Source: Pseudomonas viridiflava (GTDB taxonomy: Bacteria > Pseudomonadota > Gammaproteobacteria > Pseudomonadales > Pseudomonadaceae). Taken from it: DNA of 64,000 bases. The DNA is taken from the NCBI RefSeq assembly GCF_900580865.1, contig NZ_UTBZ01000168.1, positions 62,001-126,000 on the forward strand. The letters run 5' to 3'. Position numbers and translations under genes: made by a program. The notes below the pieces were generated by a model, which saw only the letters and a list, made by a program, of their open reading frames with translations, made no database searches and was not told the DNA's origin. Shown piece by piece: positions 1 through 8,342 of the stretch. The stretch's first letter is position 1. Each line of letters starts with the position of its first letter.

Positions 1-9
1 CGCAGCCGA

Positions 10-195
10 TCAGTCCTGATCTTTGCCACGGCGCTTGGCCGATGCCGGAGTGTCCGTGAATACGGAAGCAACATCGGTCGCCATTTGCTCGCTGTCGAAA
101 GGCCCGGCGATGTGCTCGCCGTTGGTGGTGGTCAGCGTCCACTTGCCGTCTTTCTTGTCGATCACATACCCGTTGATGATTTTTACCGCGGCCAT
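10..195 (-). CDS. Small conserved-type hypothetical protein
   Basis: This 61-residue protein has no family I can name. It begins MAAVKIINGYVIDKKDGKW, which reads as two short beta strands, followed by an acidic helix (about residues 33-46) and a basic C-terminus (SAKRRGKDQD). No signal peptide or membrane segment is visible, so a cytosolic protein is likely. The start ATG lies at 195. It is transcribed away from galU. The codon pattern looks like ordinary Pseudomonas coding sequence, which is the main reason for calling it real. Confidence 0.6.
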   Translation of the reverse strand: MAAVKIINGYVIDKKDGKWTLTTTNGEHIAGPFDSEQMATDVASVFTDTPASAKRRGKDQD

Positions 196-453
196 CTATC
201 TGTCTCGTTCGCTGGTTCAAAGGCGCCATGATACCGGCAAATGCTCGCATTGGGGGGCGATCAGCGTATGGTGATTCAGTTTGCCGGCAGCTTTGAGCTA
301 CGCTGATCTGGCTGCGCCCGGATGTCGATGGAACTATCGGCGAGAATATTTCTCTATGTTGGCATCGGTTAGCCAGTGCGGGGCATTGTAAGGTGCACGC
401 CGCCTGATTAGACTGCGCCGAAACTCGTACACACAGCCCTTTCAAGGACTTAT

Positions 454-1293
454 ATGATCAAGAAATGCTTGTTCCCAGCAGCCGGTTACGGTACTCGCTT
501 CCTGCCAGCGACTAAAGCCATGCCTAAAGAAATGCTGCCGGTGGTAAACAAGCCACTGATCCAGTACGGCGTTGAAGAAGCTCTGGACGCTGGCCTGACG
601 GAAATCTCCATCGTCACCGGTCGTGGCAAGCGTGCTCTGGAAGACCACTTCGACATCAGCTACGAGCTGGAAAACCAGATCAAAGGCACCGACAAAGAGA
701 AATACCTGGTCGGCATCCGCAAACTGCTCGACGAGTGTTCGTTCTCCTACACCCGTCAGACCGAAATGAAAGGCCTGGGCCACGCGATCCTGACCGGTCG
801 CCCGCTGATCGGTGACGAACCGTTCGCCGTGGTGCTGGCGGACGACCTGTGCGTCAACCTCGAAGGCGACGGCGTACTGACCCAGATGGTCAAACTGTAC
901 AAGCAGTTCCGCTGCTCGATCATCGCCATCCAGGAAGTCGATCCGCAGGAAACCAGCAAGTACGGCGTTATCGCTGGCGAGATGATCCGCGATGACATCT
1001 ACCGCGTTCACAGCATGGTCGAGAAACCAAAACCGGAAGACGCACCGTCGAACCTGGCGATCATCGGCCGTTACATCCTGACCCCGGACATCTTCGACCT
1101 GATCGAACAGACCGAGCCAGGCAAGGGTGGCGAAATCCAGATCACCGACGCCCTGATGAAACAAGCCCAGAACGGCTGCGTGATGGCCTATAAGTTCAAA
1201 GGCAAGCGTTTCGACTGCGGTGGCGCTGAAGGCTACATCGAAGCGACCAACTTCTGCTTCGAGAACTTCTACAAGACTGGCAAGGCTTACTAA
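454..1293 (+). CDS. galU: UTP--glucose-1-phosphate uridylyltransferase
   Basis: GalU makes UDP-glucose from UTP and glucose-1-phosphate and so feeds LPS core, exopolysaccharide and trehalose pathways in the cytosol. The 279-residue length is normal for Pseudomonas GalU. The N-terminal nucleotidyltransferase signature (FPAAGYGTRFLPATKAMPKE, about residues 7-26) and the sugar-phosphate VEKP motif near residue 190 are intact. The gene stands alone: a clear intrinsic terminator follows at 1316-1340, and the next gene (gor) has its own ribosome binding site. Start chosen at ATG 454, preceded by AAGGA. Confidence 0.97.
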   Translation: MIKKCLFPAAGYGTRFLPATKAMPKEMLPVVNKPLIQYGVEEALDAGLTEISIVTGRGKRALEDHFDISYELENQIKGTDKEKYLVGIRKLLDECSFSYTRQTEMKGLGHAILTGRPLIGDEPFAVVLADDLCVNLEGDGVLTQMVKLYKQFRCSIIAIQEVDPQETSKYGVIAGEMIRDDIYRVHSMVEKPKPEDAPSNLAIIGRYILTPDIFDLIEQTEPGKGGEIQITDALMKQAQNGCVMAYKFKGKRFDCGGAEGYIEATNFCFENFYKTGKAY

Positions 1294-1315
1294 GAGCGCT
1301 TGATCAGTTTGTAAG

Positions 1316-1340
1316 AAAAACCCGCTTCGGCGGGTTTTTT
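1316..1340 (+). terminator. Intrinsic terminator of galU
   Basis: The arms AAAAACCCGC and GCGGGTTTTT close a TTCG tetraloop and run into a T tract. It sits 22 bases after the galU stop. Confidence 0.9.
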
Positions 1341-1422
1341 CATTTTTGCGTCCCCATATGAATGGCAGTGCTTGCCCAATAAGTGTCTGCAGGTATGCTG
1401 ATCCCCTGCCGAGGAGATAGAA

Positions 1423-2781
1423 ATGGCCTACGATTTTGACCTTTATGTGATTGGTGCCGGTTCCGGTGGTGTGCGCGCTGCGCGTTTTGCGGCCGGGTTC
1501 GGCGCGAAAGTGGCGGTGGCGGAGAGTCGTTATCTGGGTGGGACCTGCGTCAACGTTGGCTGTGTGCCGAAAAAGTTGCTGGTGTACGGCGCGCATTTCG
1601 CCGAAGACTTTGAGCAGGCGTCCGGTTTTGGCTGGAGCCTGGGCGAAGCGAATTTCGATTGGGCGACGCTGATCGCCAACAAGGATCGCGAGATCAATCG
1701 CCTCAACGGCATTTACCGCAATCTGCTGGTCAACAGCGGCGTGACCTTGCATGAAGCGCACGCGAAGATCGTTGGCCCGCATGAGGTTGAGGTGAATGGC
1801 GAGCGCTTTACTGCGAAAAACATTCTGATCGCCACCGGTGGCTGGCCGCAGATTCCGGAGATTCCGGGGCGCGAGCACGCGATCGGTTCCAATGAAGCGT
1901 TCTTCCTGAAAGAACTGCCAAAGCGTGTACTGGTGGTTGGCGGCGGTTACATCGCGGTCGAGTTCGCCGGGATTTTCCACGGCCTCGGTGCGAACACTAC
2001 GCTGCTGTATCGCGGTGACCTGTTCCTGCGCGGTTTCGACGGTTCGGTGCGCAAGCATTTGCAGGAAGAGCTGACCAAGCGTGGTCTGGATCTGCAATTC
2101 AATGCCGACATCGCGCGCATCGACAAGCAGGCTGACGGCAGCTTGAAAGCCACCCTAAAGGATGGTCGTGAGCTGGAGGCGGATTGCATTTTCTACGCCA
2201 CTGGCCGGCGTCCGATGCTGGACAATCTGGGTCTGGAAAATACCGATGTGCAGCTCACCGACAAAGGCTTCATTAAAGTCGACGAGCAGTATCAGACCAG
2301 CGAGCCATCGATTCTGGCGCTGGGCGATGTCATCGGTCGTGTGCAGCTGACGCCCGTGGCGTTGGCGGAGGGCATGGCCGTGGCGCGACGCCTGTTCAAG
2401 CCAGAGCAATACCGTCCGGTGGATTACAAGATGATCCCGACGGCGGTGTTCAGCCTGCCGAACATTGGCACGGTCGGTTTGACCGAGGAAGAAGCGCGCG
2501 AGGCGGGTCATGACGTGGTGATCTTCGAAAGCCGTTTCCGGCCGATGAAGCTGACCCTGACCGAATGTCAGGAAAAAACCCTGATGAAGCTGGTGGTCGA
2601 CGGCAAGACCGACAAAGTCCTCGGCTGCCACATGGTCGGCCCGGACGCTGGCGAGATCGTTCAGGGTCTGGCGATTGCGTTGAAGGCTGGTGCAACCAAG
2701 CGTGACTTCGACGACACGATCGGGGTACACCCGACGGCCGCCGAAGAATTCGTCACCATGCGTACGCCGGTCGGCGCTTAA
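1423..2781 (+). CDS. gor: Glutathione-disulfide reductase
   Basis: This FAD enzyme reduces oxidised glutathione with NADPH in the cytosol. The 452-residue protein has the FAD-binding GAGSGG motif (about 11-16), the redox-active pair CVNVGC (about 42-47), a second dinucleotide-binding motif GGGYIAVEFAG (about 173-183), and the C-terminal HPTAAEE motif carrying the catalytic His-Glu pair. CVNVGC and overall length separate it from lipoamide dehydrogenase (usually about 465-475 residues with CLNxGC). The start ATG follows GAGGAGATAGAA. The 3' end overlaps by four bases the 3' end of the convergent KfrA-like gene. Confidence 0.95.
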   Translation: MAYDFDLYVIGAGSGGVRAARFAAGFGAKVAVAESRYLGGTCVNVGCVPKKLLVYGAHFAEDFEQASGFGWSLGEANFDWATLIANKDREINRLNGIYRNLLVNSGVTLHEAHAKIVGPHEVEVNGERFTAKNILIATGGWPQIPEIPGREHAIGSNEAFFLKELPKRVLVVGGGYIAVEFAGIFHGLGANTTLLYRGDLFLRGFDGSVRKHLQEELTKRGLDLQFNADIARIDKQADGSLKATLKDGRELEADCIFYATGRRPMLDNLGLENTDVQLTDKGFIKVDEQYQTSEPSILALGDVIGRVQLTPVALAEGMAVARRLFKPEQYRPVDYKMIPTAVFSLPNIGTVGLTEEEAREAGHDVVIFESRFRPMKLTLTECQEKTLMKLVVDGKTDKVLGCHMVGPDAGEIVQGLAIALKAGATKRDFDDTIGVHPTAAEEFVTMRTPVGA

Positions 2782-3794
2782 GCGTCTTTCGATTTGGCTG
2801 AGTCTGGCGCTGCCGCAACGGCAGCCGCCAGACGCTGGCTTTCTTCCAGGCTTGCTTGAGCCTTGTTCAATTCCTTTTCCAGCGACTGATTTAGCAGCGT
2901 CTGCTCCTCGACGCTCTGTTTGAGTGTCTGGCTTTCCAGTGTGGCTACGCGCAAGCGTTCCTGGAGGAGGGTGCGCTCGCTGTCGACGCGGGTCGCTTGT
3001 TCGAGCAGTTGATCCTGACGCTGATTGCTCTGCTTGAGCTGATCTTGCATCAGGCTCAGTTCGCGTTGGGTGCCACGGTTCTCCGTGAGCAGGCGTTCGT
3101 TGTCGCGGTGCAGTTGCGTGATCTCGTCCTGACGGACCAGTGCGCTTTGCTGCGCCTGACGCAGTTCGGCCTGAATCTGCTGCACTTGCGCTTCGTGACG
3201 GCTCTGTTCCTGCTCGCGCTGCTCTTTGCTGGCGTTGCGGTAGTGCTCCAGTGCGTCACGGGCGTGCAGGTGTTTTTCTTCCAGCGAGCGGATCTGCTCG
3301 TCCTTGTCCTGCAGGCGCAATTCAAAATCGGCCAGTGCCTGATTCAGCCCGGCATTGCGAGTTTGTTCGGTTTGCAGCATCGACCGGGTGTTGCCAAGCG
3401 CTTCGGACTCACGCTCCAGTGCAGCCCCTTGAATATCGTGCTCGTGTTCGAGCTTTTCCAGCGCCTGACGGGTCTGTTTCAGCTCCGACTCCAATGCTTC
3501 GCGCTGTTCCTCAAACTGTTCGCGAGCCTGTTCGATAGGCTCTTGCGCCTGTTCTTTCAGACGCTGAGCGAGACGAGAGACGAGGGCGCTCAACTCATCA
3601 TCGATAGGCTCTGACGACGCTTCAACGGGCTGCGCGCCGTCATCCAGCTCTTTCAGATAACGATGGATCGTGGTTTTCGAGCCGGTGTTGCCCATTTCAA
3701 TGCGTACTGCATCGATGCTCGGGTGTTCGCCACGGGCGAGAATCGCTGTGCGCGCGATTTGCACCAGTGCTTTGGTAATGCCGCCACGGGCCAT
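2778..3794 (-). CDS. KfrA-like DNA-binding coiled-coil protein
   Basis: The first 50-60 residues form a helix-turn-helix region (GITKALVQIARTAILARGEH to GSKTTIHRYLKEL) like the KfrA_N domain first described in plasmid RK2 KfrA. The rest (about residues 75-325) is an almost unbroken coiled coil rich in Gln, Glu, Arg and Leu. KfrA proteins bind their own operator and can act as nucleoid- or partition-associated proteins. The gene diverges from a tyrosine recombinase at 3972, with paired GTAC-N4/5-GTAC elements in the 177-bp gap. KfrA genes are typical of plasmids, but this one sits among core chromosomal genes. The exact role is unknown. Confidence 0.8.
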   Translation of the reverse strand: MARGGITKALVQIARTAILARGEHPSIDAVRIEMGNTGSKTTIHRYLKELDDGAQPVEASSEPIDDELSALVSRLAQRLKEQAQEPIEQAREQFEEQREALESELKQTRQALEKLEHEHDIQGAALERESEALGNTRSMLQTEQTRNAGLNQALADFELRLQDKDEQIRSLEEKHLHARDALEHYRNASKEQREQEQSRHEAQVQQIQAELRQAQQSALVRQDEITQLHRDNERLLTENRGTQRELSLMQDQLKQSNQRQDQLLEQATRVDSERTLLQERLRVATLESQTLKQSVEEQTLLNQSLEKELNKAQASLEESQRLAAAVAAAPDSAKSKDA

Positions 3795-3812
3795 GTGAAC
3801 TCCTACGGTTAC

Positions 3813-3848
3813 GTACTGTGGTACATGCCACTAAAGTACGCAGTGTAC
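3813..3848. promoter_or_regulatory. Paired GTAC operator-like elements between kfrA-like gene and integrase
   Basis: Two short elements, GTACTGTGGTAC (3813-3824) and GTACGCAGTGTAC (3836-3848), lie close together in the divergent promoter region, 19 bases from the kfrA-like start. Each carries GTAC half sites separated by four or five bases, and TGGTACA/TGTACCA form a wider inverted repeat. By analogy with RK2 KfrA, which represses its own promoter, this could be the autoregulatory operator. That assignment is inference. Confidence 0.4.
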
Positions 3849-3971
3849 CATTCAGAAAATAAAGGTAAACCTTTGATAATAAAGACACGGGATATACTGG
3901 TATTACCCAGTGTCAGGCGGCAAAATGCGTTTCTGCATCCCTGTCTCAGTACGCCAGCGAGAAAACAGCCC

Positions 3972-4910
3972 ATGAGCGATCTGGATCGCTACCTGCAAGC
4001 CGCCACCCGTGACAACACGCGCCGTAGCTATCGCGCGGCCATCGAGCATTTCGAAGTGAAGTGGGGCGGGTTCTTGCCGGCCACAGCAGACAGCGTCGCG
4101 CGGTATCTGGTGGCGCACGCCGAGGAGCTGTCGATCAATACGTTGAAACTGCGTCTGTCGGCGCTGGCGCAATGGCACAACAGCCAAGGGTTTGCTGATC
4201 CGACCAAGGCGCCAGTGGTGCGCAAGGTCTTCAAAGGCATACGTGCGTTGCACCCGGCGCAGGAGAAACAGGCCGAACCGTTGCAGTTGCAGGATTTGCA
4301 GCGAGTGATTGACTGGCTAGAACATGAAGCACAAACCGCGCGAGAACAGCAGGACCGCCCGCTACTCCTCAAGGCTTACCGCGATCGCGCTTTGATTCTT
4401 CTGGGATTCTGGCGCGGCTTCCGCAGCGATGAGTTGTGTCGCTTGCAAATCGAACACGTGCAAGCGCACGCCGGCAAAGGCATTACCTTGTATTTGCCAC
4501 GCAGTAAGGGTGATCGCGAGAACCTCGGGCAGACCTATCAAGCGCCGGCGCTGCTTAAACTCTGTCCGGTGCAGGCCTACATTGACTGGATCACCGAAGC
4601 GGCGCTGGTGCGTGGCCCGGTTTTCCGCAGTATCGACCGCTGGGGCAACCTGAACGAGGAGGGCTTACACGCCAACAGCATCATTCCTCTGTTGCGCCAG
4701 GCATTGCAGCGTGCCGGCATTGCCGCCGAAAACTACACCAGCCATTCCCTGCGCCGCGGTTTCGCCACGTGGGCCCATCAAAGTGGCTGGGATCTCAAAT
4801 CCCTGATGAGTTACGTCGGCTGGAAGGATATGAAGTCCGCGATGCGCTATGTTGAAGCCAGCCCATTCCAGGGGATGGCTCGGATTACGGATAAACCGGC
4901 TTCGTCGTAG
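3972..4910 (+). CDS. Tyrosine-type site-specific recombinase
   Basis: This 312-residue protein is a phage-integrase family recombinase. The N-terminal SAM-like core-binding domain spans about residues 1-95 (NTRRSYRAAIEHFEVKWGG near the start). The catalytic domain shows the arginine in FWRGFRSDEL, the HSLRRGFATW box, GWKD, and the putative nucleophile tyrosine in MRYVEAS, so all key residues look present. Start chosen at ATG 3972 (MSDLDRYLQ); the open frame continues upstream, but without family-like sequence. No attachment site, tRNA or other phage gene lies nearby. Partnered only with a KfrA-like protein, it looks like a resident chromosomal recombinase and not part of an active element. 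Confidence 0.88.
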   Translation: MSDLDRYLQAATRDNTRRSYRAAIEHFEVKWGGFLPATADSVARYLVAHAEELSINTLKLRLSALAQWHNSQGFADPTKAPVVRKVFKGIRALHPAQEKQAEPLQLQDLQRVIDWLEHEAQTAREQQDRPLLLKAYRDRALILLGFWRGFRSDELCRLQIEHVQAHAGKGITLYLPRSKGDRENLGQTYQAPALLKLCPVQAYIDWITEAALVRGPVFRSIDRWGNLNEEGLHANSIIPLLRQALQRAGIAAENYTSHSLRRGFATWAHQSGWDLKSLMSYVGWKDMKSAMRYVEASPFQGMARITDKPASS

Positions 4911-5047
4911 AGATCGTTTTCTTCTATTAATACAGTCAGCTAATAGCGAAAACAAATCAGCAGCATCAGGTTTGCCAATGAGCCATCCGTCGAGTGAGTG
5001 GGTAGGATTCACCCATCAACTTCACAACCCCTGACGGAGAGTCATCA

Positions 5048-5611
5048 ATGCCTATCATCAACAGCCAAGTAAAACCGTTCAAAGCTACCGCGTTCAAAAA
5101 CGGCGACTTCGTTCAAGTCTCGGACGCTGACCTGAAAGGCAAGTGGTCGGTCGTGTTCTTCTACCCAGCCGACTTCACCTTCGTTTGCCCAACCGAGCTG
5201 GAAGACCTGGCTGACAACTACGCTGCTTTCCAGAAACTCGGCGTAGAGATCTACAGCGTTTCCACCGACACCCACTTTGCTCACGCTGCCTGGCACAACA
5301 CTTCGCCAGCCATCGGCAAAATCGAATACACCATGATCGGCGACCCGACCCACGCCATCTCCCGCAACTTCGATGTGTTGATCGAAGAAGTTGGTCTGGC
5401 TGACCGTGGCACCTTCGTGATCAACCCTGAAGGCCAGATCAAAATCGTTGAACTGAACGATGGCGGCGTTGGCCGTGACGCTTCCGAGCTGCTGCGCAAG
5501 ATCAAGGCTGCTCAGTACGTTGCTGCTCACCCAGGCGAAGTTTGCCCAGCCAAGTGGAAAGAAGGCGAGGCTACTCTGGCTCCGTCCCTGGACCTGGTCG
5601 GCAAGATCTAA
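5048..5611 (+). CDS. ahpC: Alkyl hydroperoxide reductase subunit C (peroxiredoxin)
   Basis: AhpC is a typical two-cysteine peroxiredoxin that reduces hydrogen peroxide and organic hydroperoxides and is itself reduced by AhpF. The 187-residue length is exact for the enterobacterial/Pseudomonas type. The peroxidatic cysteine lies in ADFTFVCPTE (about residue 47) and the resolving cysteine in HPGEVCPAKW (about 166). GGAGAG lies 7 bases before the ATG. A strong terminator lies between it and ahpF, so ahpC is probably expressed in excess over ahpF. Confidence 0.97.
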   Translation: MPIINSQVKPFKATAFKNGDFVQVSDADLKGKWSVVFFYPADFTFVCPTELEDLADNYAAFQKLGVEIYSVSTDTHFAHAAWHNTSPAIGKIEYTMIGDPTHAISRNFDVLIEEVGLADRGTFVINPEGQIKIVELNDGGVGRDASELLRKIKAAQYVAAHPGEVCPAKWKEGEATLAPSLDLVGKI

Positions 5612-5679
5612 GTCTGTGACACGCAACTCAGGGCGGTACGCCGCACCCTCTTAAGTACGCTGCACCGCCCAATAAAAAT

Positions 5680-5709
5680 GCCCGGGCGAGTTTCGCTCGG
5701 GCTTTTTTT
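5680..5709 (+). terminator. Intrinsic terminator between ahpC and ahpF
   Basis: A 10-bp stem (GCCCGGGCGA with TCGCTCGGGC, one G-U pair) and a 3-base loop precede seven T residues. Its position inside the ahpCF pair suggests partial read-through and a higher yield of ahpC message; that is inference. Confidence 0.85.
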
Positions 5710-5735
5710 CGCCTCAAATAAAGGAAATCGCCCGT

Positions 5736-7298
5736 ATGTTGGACGCCAATCTTAAAGCCCAGTTGAAATCGTACCTGGAACGGGTCACCCAGCCGATCGA
5801 GATCGTTGCCTCCCTCGACGACGGTGCGAAATCCCGTGAAATGCTGGAATTGCTGAAAGACGTTGCCAGTCTTTCGAGCCAAATTACCTTGATCGACAGC
5901 GGTGACGATGCACGCAAGCCATCGTTCTCGATCAATCGCCCGGGCGCTGACATCAGTCTGCGTTTCGCTGGCATCCCGATGGGCCACGAGTTCACTTCGC
6001 TGGTGTTGGCCCTGCTGCAAGTGGGCGGCCACCCATCGAAAGCCAGTGTTGAAGTGATCGAGCAGATTCGTTCGCTCAAAGGCGAGTTCAGCTTCGAGAC
6101 TTACTTCTCGCTGTCCTGCCAGAACTGCCCGGACGTGGTACAGGCGCTGAACCTGATGGCCGTGCTCAACCCGAACATCCGCCACGTCGCCATCGACGGC
6201 GCGCTGTTCCAGGACGAAGTCAACGATCGCAAGATCATGGCCGTGCCGAGCATCTACTTGAACGGTGAGAACTTCGGTCAGGGCCGCATGGGTCTGGAAG
6301 AGATTCTCGCCAAACTCGACACTGGCGCCATCGAGCGTCAGGCCGAGAAGATCAGTGCCAAGGAAGCCTTTGATGTGTTGGTCGTCGGCGGTGGCCCGGC
6401 CGGTGCTTCGGCCGCAATTTACGCTGCACGTAAAGGCATCCGCACCGGTGTCGCGGCTGAGCGTTTCGGCGGTCAGGTGCTCGACACCATGGCCATCGAG
6501 AACTTCATTTCCGTACAGGAAACCGAAGGGCCGAAACTGGCCACGGCGCTGGAAGAACACGTCAAGCAATACGACGTCGACATCATGAACCTGCAACGCG
6601 CCGACAAGCTGATCCCGGGCAAGAACGGCGAGCTGCATGAAGTCCGCTTCGCCAGCGGCGCGACCCTCAAAGCCAAAAGCGTGATTCTGGCGACCGGTGC
6701 GCGTTGGCGTGAAATGAACGTGCCGGGCGAGCAGGAATACCGCAACAAAGGCGTGGCGTACTGCCCACACTGCGACGGTCCGTTGTTCAAAGGCAAGCGT
6801 GTGGCGGTGATCGGCGGCGGTAACTCCGGCGTTGAAGCGGCCATCGATCTGGCCGGTATCGTGTCCCACGTAACCCTGCTGGAGTTCGACGTACAACTGC
6901 GCGCCGACGCTGTACTGCAACGCAAACTGCACAGCCTGCCGAATGTCACTGTGATCACCAGTGCGCAAACCACTGAAGTCACCGGTAATGGCGAGAAGGT
7001 CAACGGTCTGCGCTACAAGGATCGCAACACTGACGAGCTGCGTACCGTCGAGCTGGAAGGGATCTTCGTGCAGATCGGTTTGCTGCCGAACACTGACTGG
7101 CTGAAAGGCACCATCGAGCTGTCGCCGCGTGGCGAGATCATCGTCGACAACCGTGGTGAGACTTCGATTCCGGGCATCTTCGCTGCCGGCGACGTGACGA
7201 CTGTGCCGTACAAGCAGATCGTGATCGCGGTGGGCGAGGGCGCCAAGGCCTCGCTGAGCGCTTTTGATCACTTGATCCGCACGTCGGCCCCGGCATAA
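5736..7298 (+). CDS. ahpF: Alkyl hydroperoxide reductase subunit F
   Basis: AhpF is the NADH-dependent flavoprotein that passes electrons to AhpC. The 520-residue protein has the N-terminal double thioredoxin fold with the SCQNCPDV dithiol (about 128-133). A linker follows, then the FAD motif VVGGGPAGASAA (about 216-227), the thioredoxin-reductase-like dithiol YCPHCDG (about 344-350) and the NADH motif VIGGGNSGVEAA (about 359-370). The C-terminal GIFAAGDVTTVPYKQ motif is typical. Length and domain order are normal. Confidence 0.97.
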   Translation: MLDANLKAQLKSYLERVTQPIEIVASLDDGAKSREMLELLKDVASLSSQITLIDSGDDARKPSFSINRPGADISLRFAGIPMGHEFTSLVLALLQVGGHPSKASVEVIEQIRSLKGEFSFETYFSLSCQNCPDVVQALNLMAVLNPNIRHVAIDGALFQDEVNDRKIMAVPSIYLNGENFGQGRMGLEEILAKLDTGAIERQAEKISAKEAFDVLVVGGGPAGASAAIYAARKGIRTGVAAERFGGQVLDTMAIENFISVQETEGPKLATALEEHVKQYDVDIMNLQRADKLIPGKNGELHEVRFASGATLKAKSVILATGARWREMNVPGEQEYRNKGVAYCPHCDGPLFKGKRVAVIGGGNSGVEAAIDLAGIVSHVTLLEFDVQLRADAVLQRKLHSLPNVTVITSAQTTEVTGNGEKVNGLRYKDRNTDELRTVELEGIFVQIGLLPNTDWLKGTIELSPRGEIIVDNRGETSIPGIFAAGDVTTVPYKQIVIAVGEGAKASLSAFDHLIRTSAPA

Positions 7299-7315
7299 CT
7301 GTCAGGCCAGAAATG

Positions 7316-7345
7316 AAAAAACCCGTGAGCGATCACGGGTTTTTT
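7316..7345 (+). terminator. Intrinsic terminator of ahpF
   Basis: AAAAAACCCGTGA and TCACGGGTTTTTT form a 13-bp stem around a GCGA loop, 17 bases after the ahpF stop. Confidence 0.9.
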
Positions 7346-7356
7346 ATTGCGTGTGA

Positions 7357-7678
7357 AAAGCTGCCCCTCACCCCAGCCCTCTCCCGAGGGAGAGGGAGCC
7401 GACCGAGGTGTCTGGCGCTGTCCGTCGACCTGAACGATCCAGTCGATTATGGATTCAATGCCAATCGTTCAAGTCGGCGTAATTCTCCAATATCCCCCAA
7501 TCAGTTCCCTCTCCCGAGGGAGAGGGGGCCGACCGAGGTGTCTGGCGTTGTCCGTCGACCCGAAAAAAAGAGTCGATTATGGATTCAACGTCAATCGTTC
7601 AGGTTGGTGAACCTCTGCAATATCCCCCAATCAGTCCCCTCTCCCTATGGGAGAGGGTTAGGGTGAGGGGCTTTTCAG
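7357..7678. repeat. 130-bp imperfect tandem repeat with CCCTCTCCC hairpins
   Basis: The gene-free stretch between ahpF and the convergent gloA holds two adjacent copies of a unit of about 130 bp (7377-7506 and 7507-7636) and the start of a third (7637 onward). Each unit opens with a short inverted repeat, CCCTCTCCC and GGGAGAGGG. It continues GCCGACCGAGGTGTCTGGCG and ends with CAATATCCCCCAATCAGT. The outer ends (CCCCTCACCC and GGGTGAGGGG) are inverted. A related CCCTCTCCC element occurs at 18303-18570. Confidence 0.85.
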
Positions 7679-7681
7679 CTT

Positions 7682-8203
7682 TTACAGCGGCGCAGGCTGA
7701 ATAATCTCGACCCAGTAACCGTCCGGATCCTTGATGAACGCCAGGCTTTTCATGCGGCCATCGGTCAGGCGCTTCTGAAAGTCGCAACCCAGCTCTTCAA
7801 AGCGTGCACACGCCGCGACAATATCCGGCACGGAAATGCAGATATGGCCAAAACCGCGCGGATCGGTATTGCCGTTGTGGTAGGCGAAATCAGCGTCGTT
7901 CTCGGTGCCGTGGTTGTGAGTCAGTTCCAGAATGCCTGGAATCGACTTCATCCACTCGGTGCGTGCAGCAGCGTCGGCCGGGATTTGTGCCTTGTCGACC
8001 AGCGCGAGGAAGTACAGGCTGAATTCCGCTTCCGGGAAGTCGCGCTTCTCAACCAGCGAGAAACCCAGGACGCGGGTGTAGAAGTCCAGGGATTTGCTGA
8101 TGTCTTTCACACGCAGCATGGTGTGGTTGAAGACAAAGTTACGGGTTGCGCTGTCTGGCGTGGCGGTGACGCCGGGGAAAGTGTTGAGTTCGTGCAGGCT
8201 CAT
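7682..8203 (-). CDS. gloA: Lactoylglutathione lyase (glyoxalase I)
   Basis: Glyoxalase I isomerises the hemithioacetal of methylglyoxal and glutathione to S-lactoylglutathione. The 173-residue VOC-fold protein has the first-domain motif FNHTMLRVKDISKSLDFYTR, the metal-ligand glutamate in GILELTHNHG, the GFGHICISV histidine and the C-terminal DPDGYWVEI glutamate. The long loop and extended N-terminus resemble the larger, zinc-preferring Pseudomonas enzymes (GloA3 type) more than the 130-residue nickel type; this subtype call is inference. The start ATG at 8203 (MSLHELNTF) follows GGAGGGCCC. The open frame runs further upstream without support. Confidence 0.93.
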   Translation of the reverse strand: MSLHELNTFPGVTATPDSATRNFVFNHTMLRVKDISKSLDFYTRVLGFSLVEKRDFPEAEFSLYFLALVDKAQIPADAAARTEWMKSIPGILELTHNHGTENDADFAYHNGNTDPRGFGHICISVPDIVAACARFEELGCDFQKRLTDGRMKSLAFIKDPDGYWVEIIQPAPL

Positions 8204-8342
8204 GGGCCCTCCAATAACTATGGGCGAGTGAATGGGCGCAATGATACGCATGCCTGCCGGCATCGCCAAATGAAAGGGTAGACTTGCCCTGCGTGCGGGC
8301 GAGCCTCAGACTTTACCGCTCAATCTGCGAGTGCGTCCGGCA

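Noticed and set aside
442..2097. A 551-codon open frame antisense to galU and gor
   Set aside because: It lies opposite two well-identified genes; long antisense frames are expected in GC-rich Pseudomonas DNA and the translation is low-complexity without family motifs.
4911..5047. Possible OxyR site upstream of ahpC
   Set aside because: A CTAT element is present, but the four-part ATAG-N7-CTAT-N7-ATAG-N7-CTAT pattern is not met well enough to call.
5628..7271. A 547-codon open frame antisense to ahpF
   Set aside because: Shadow of ahpF, which has all its motifs on the other strand.
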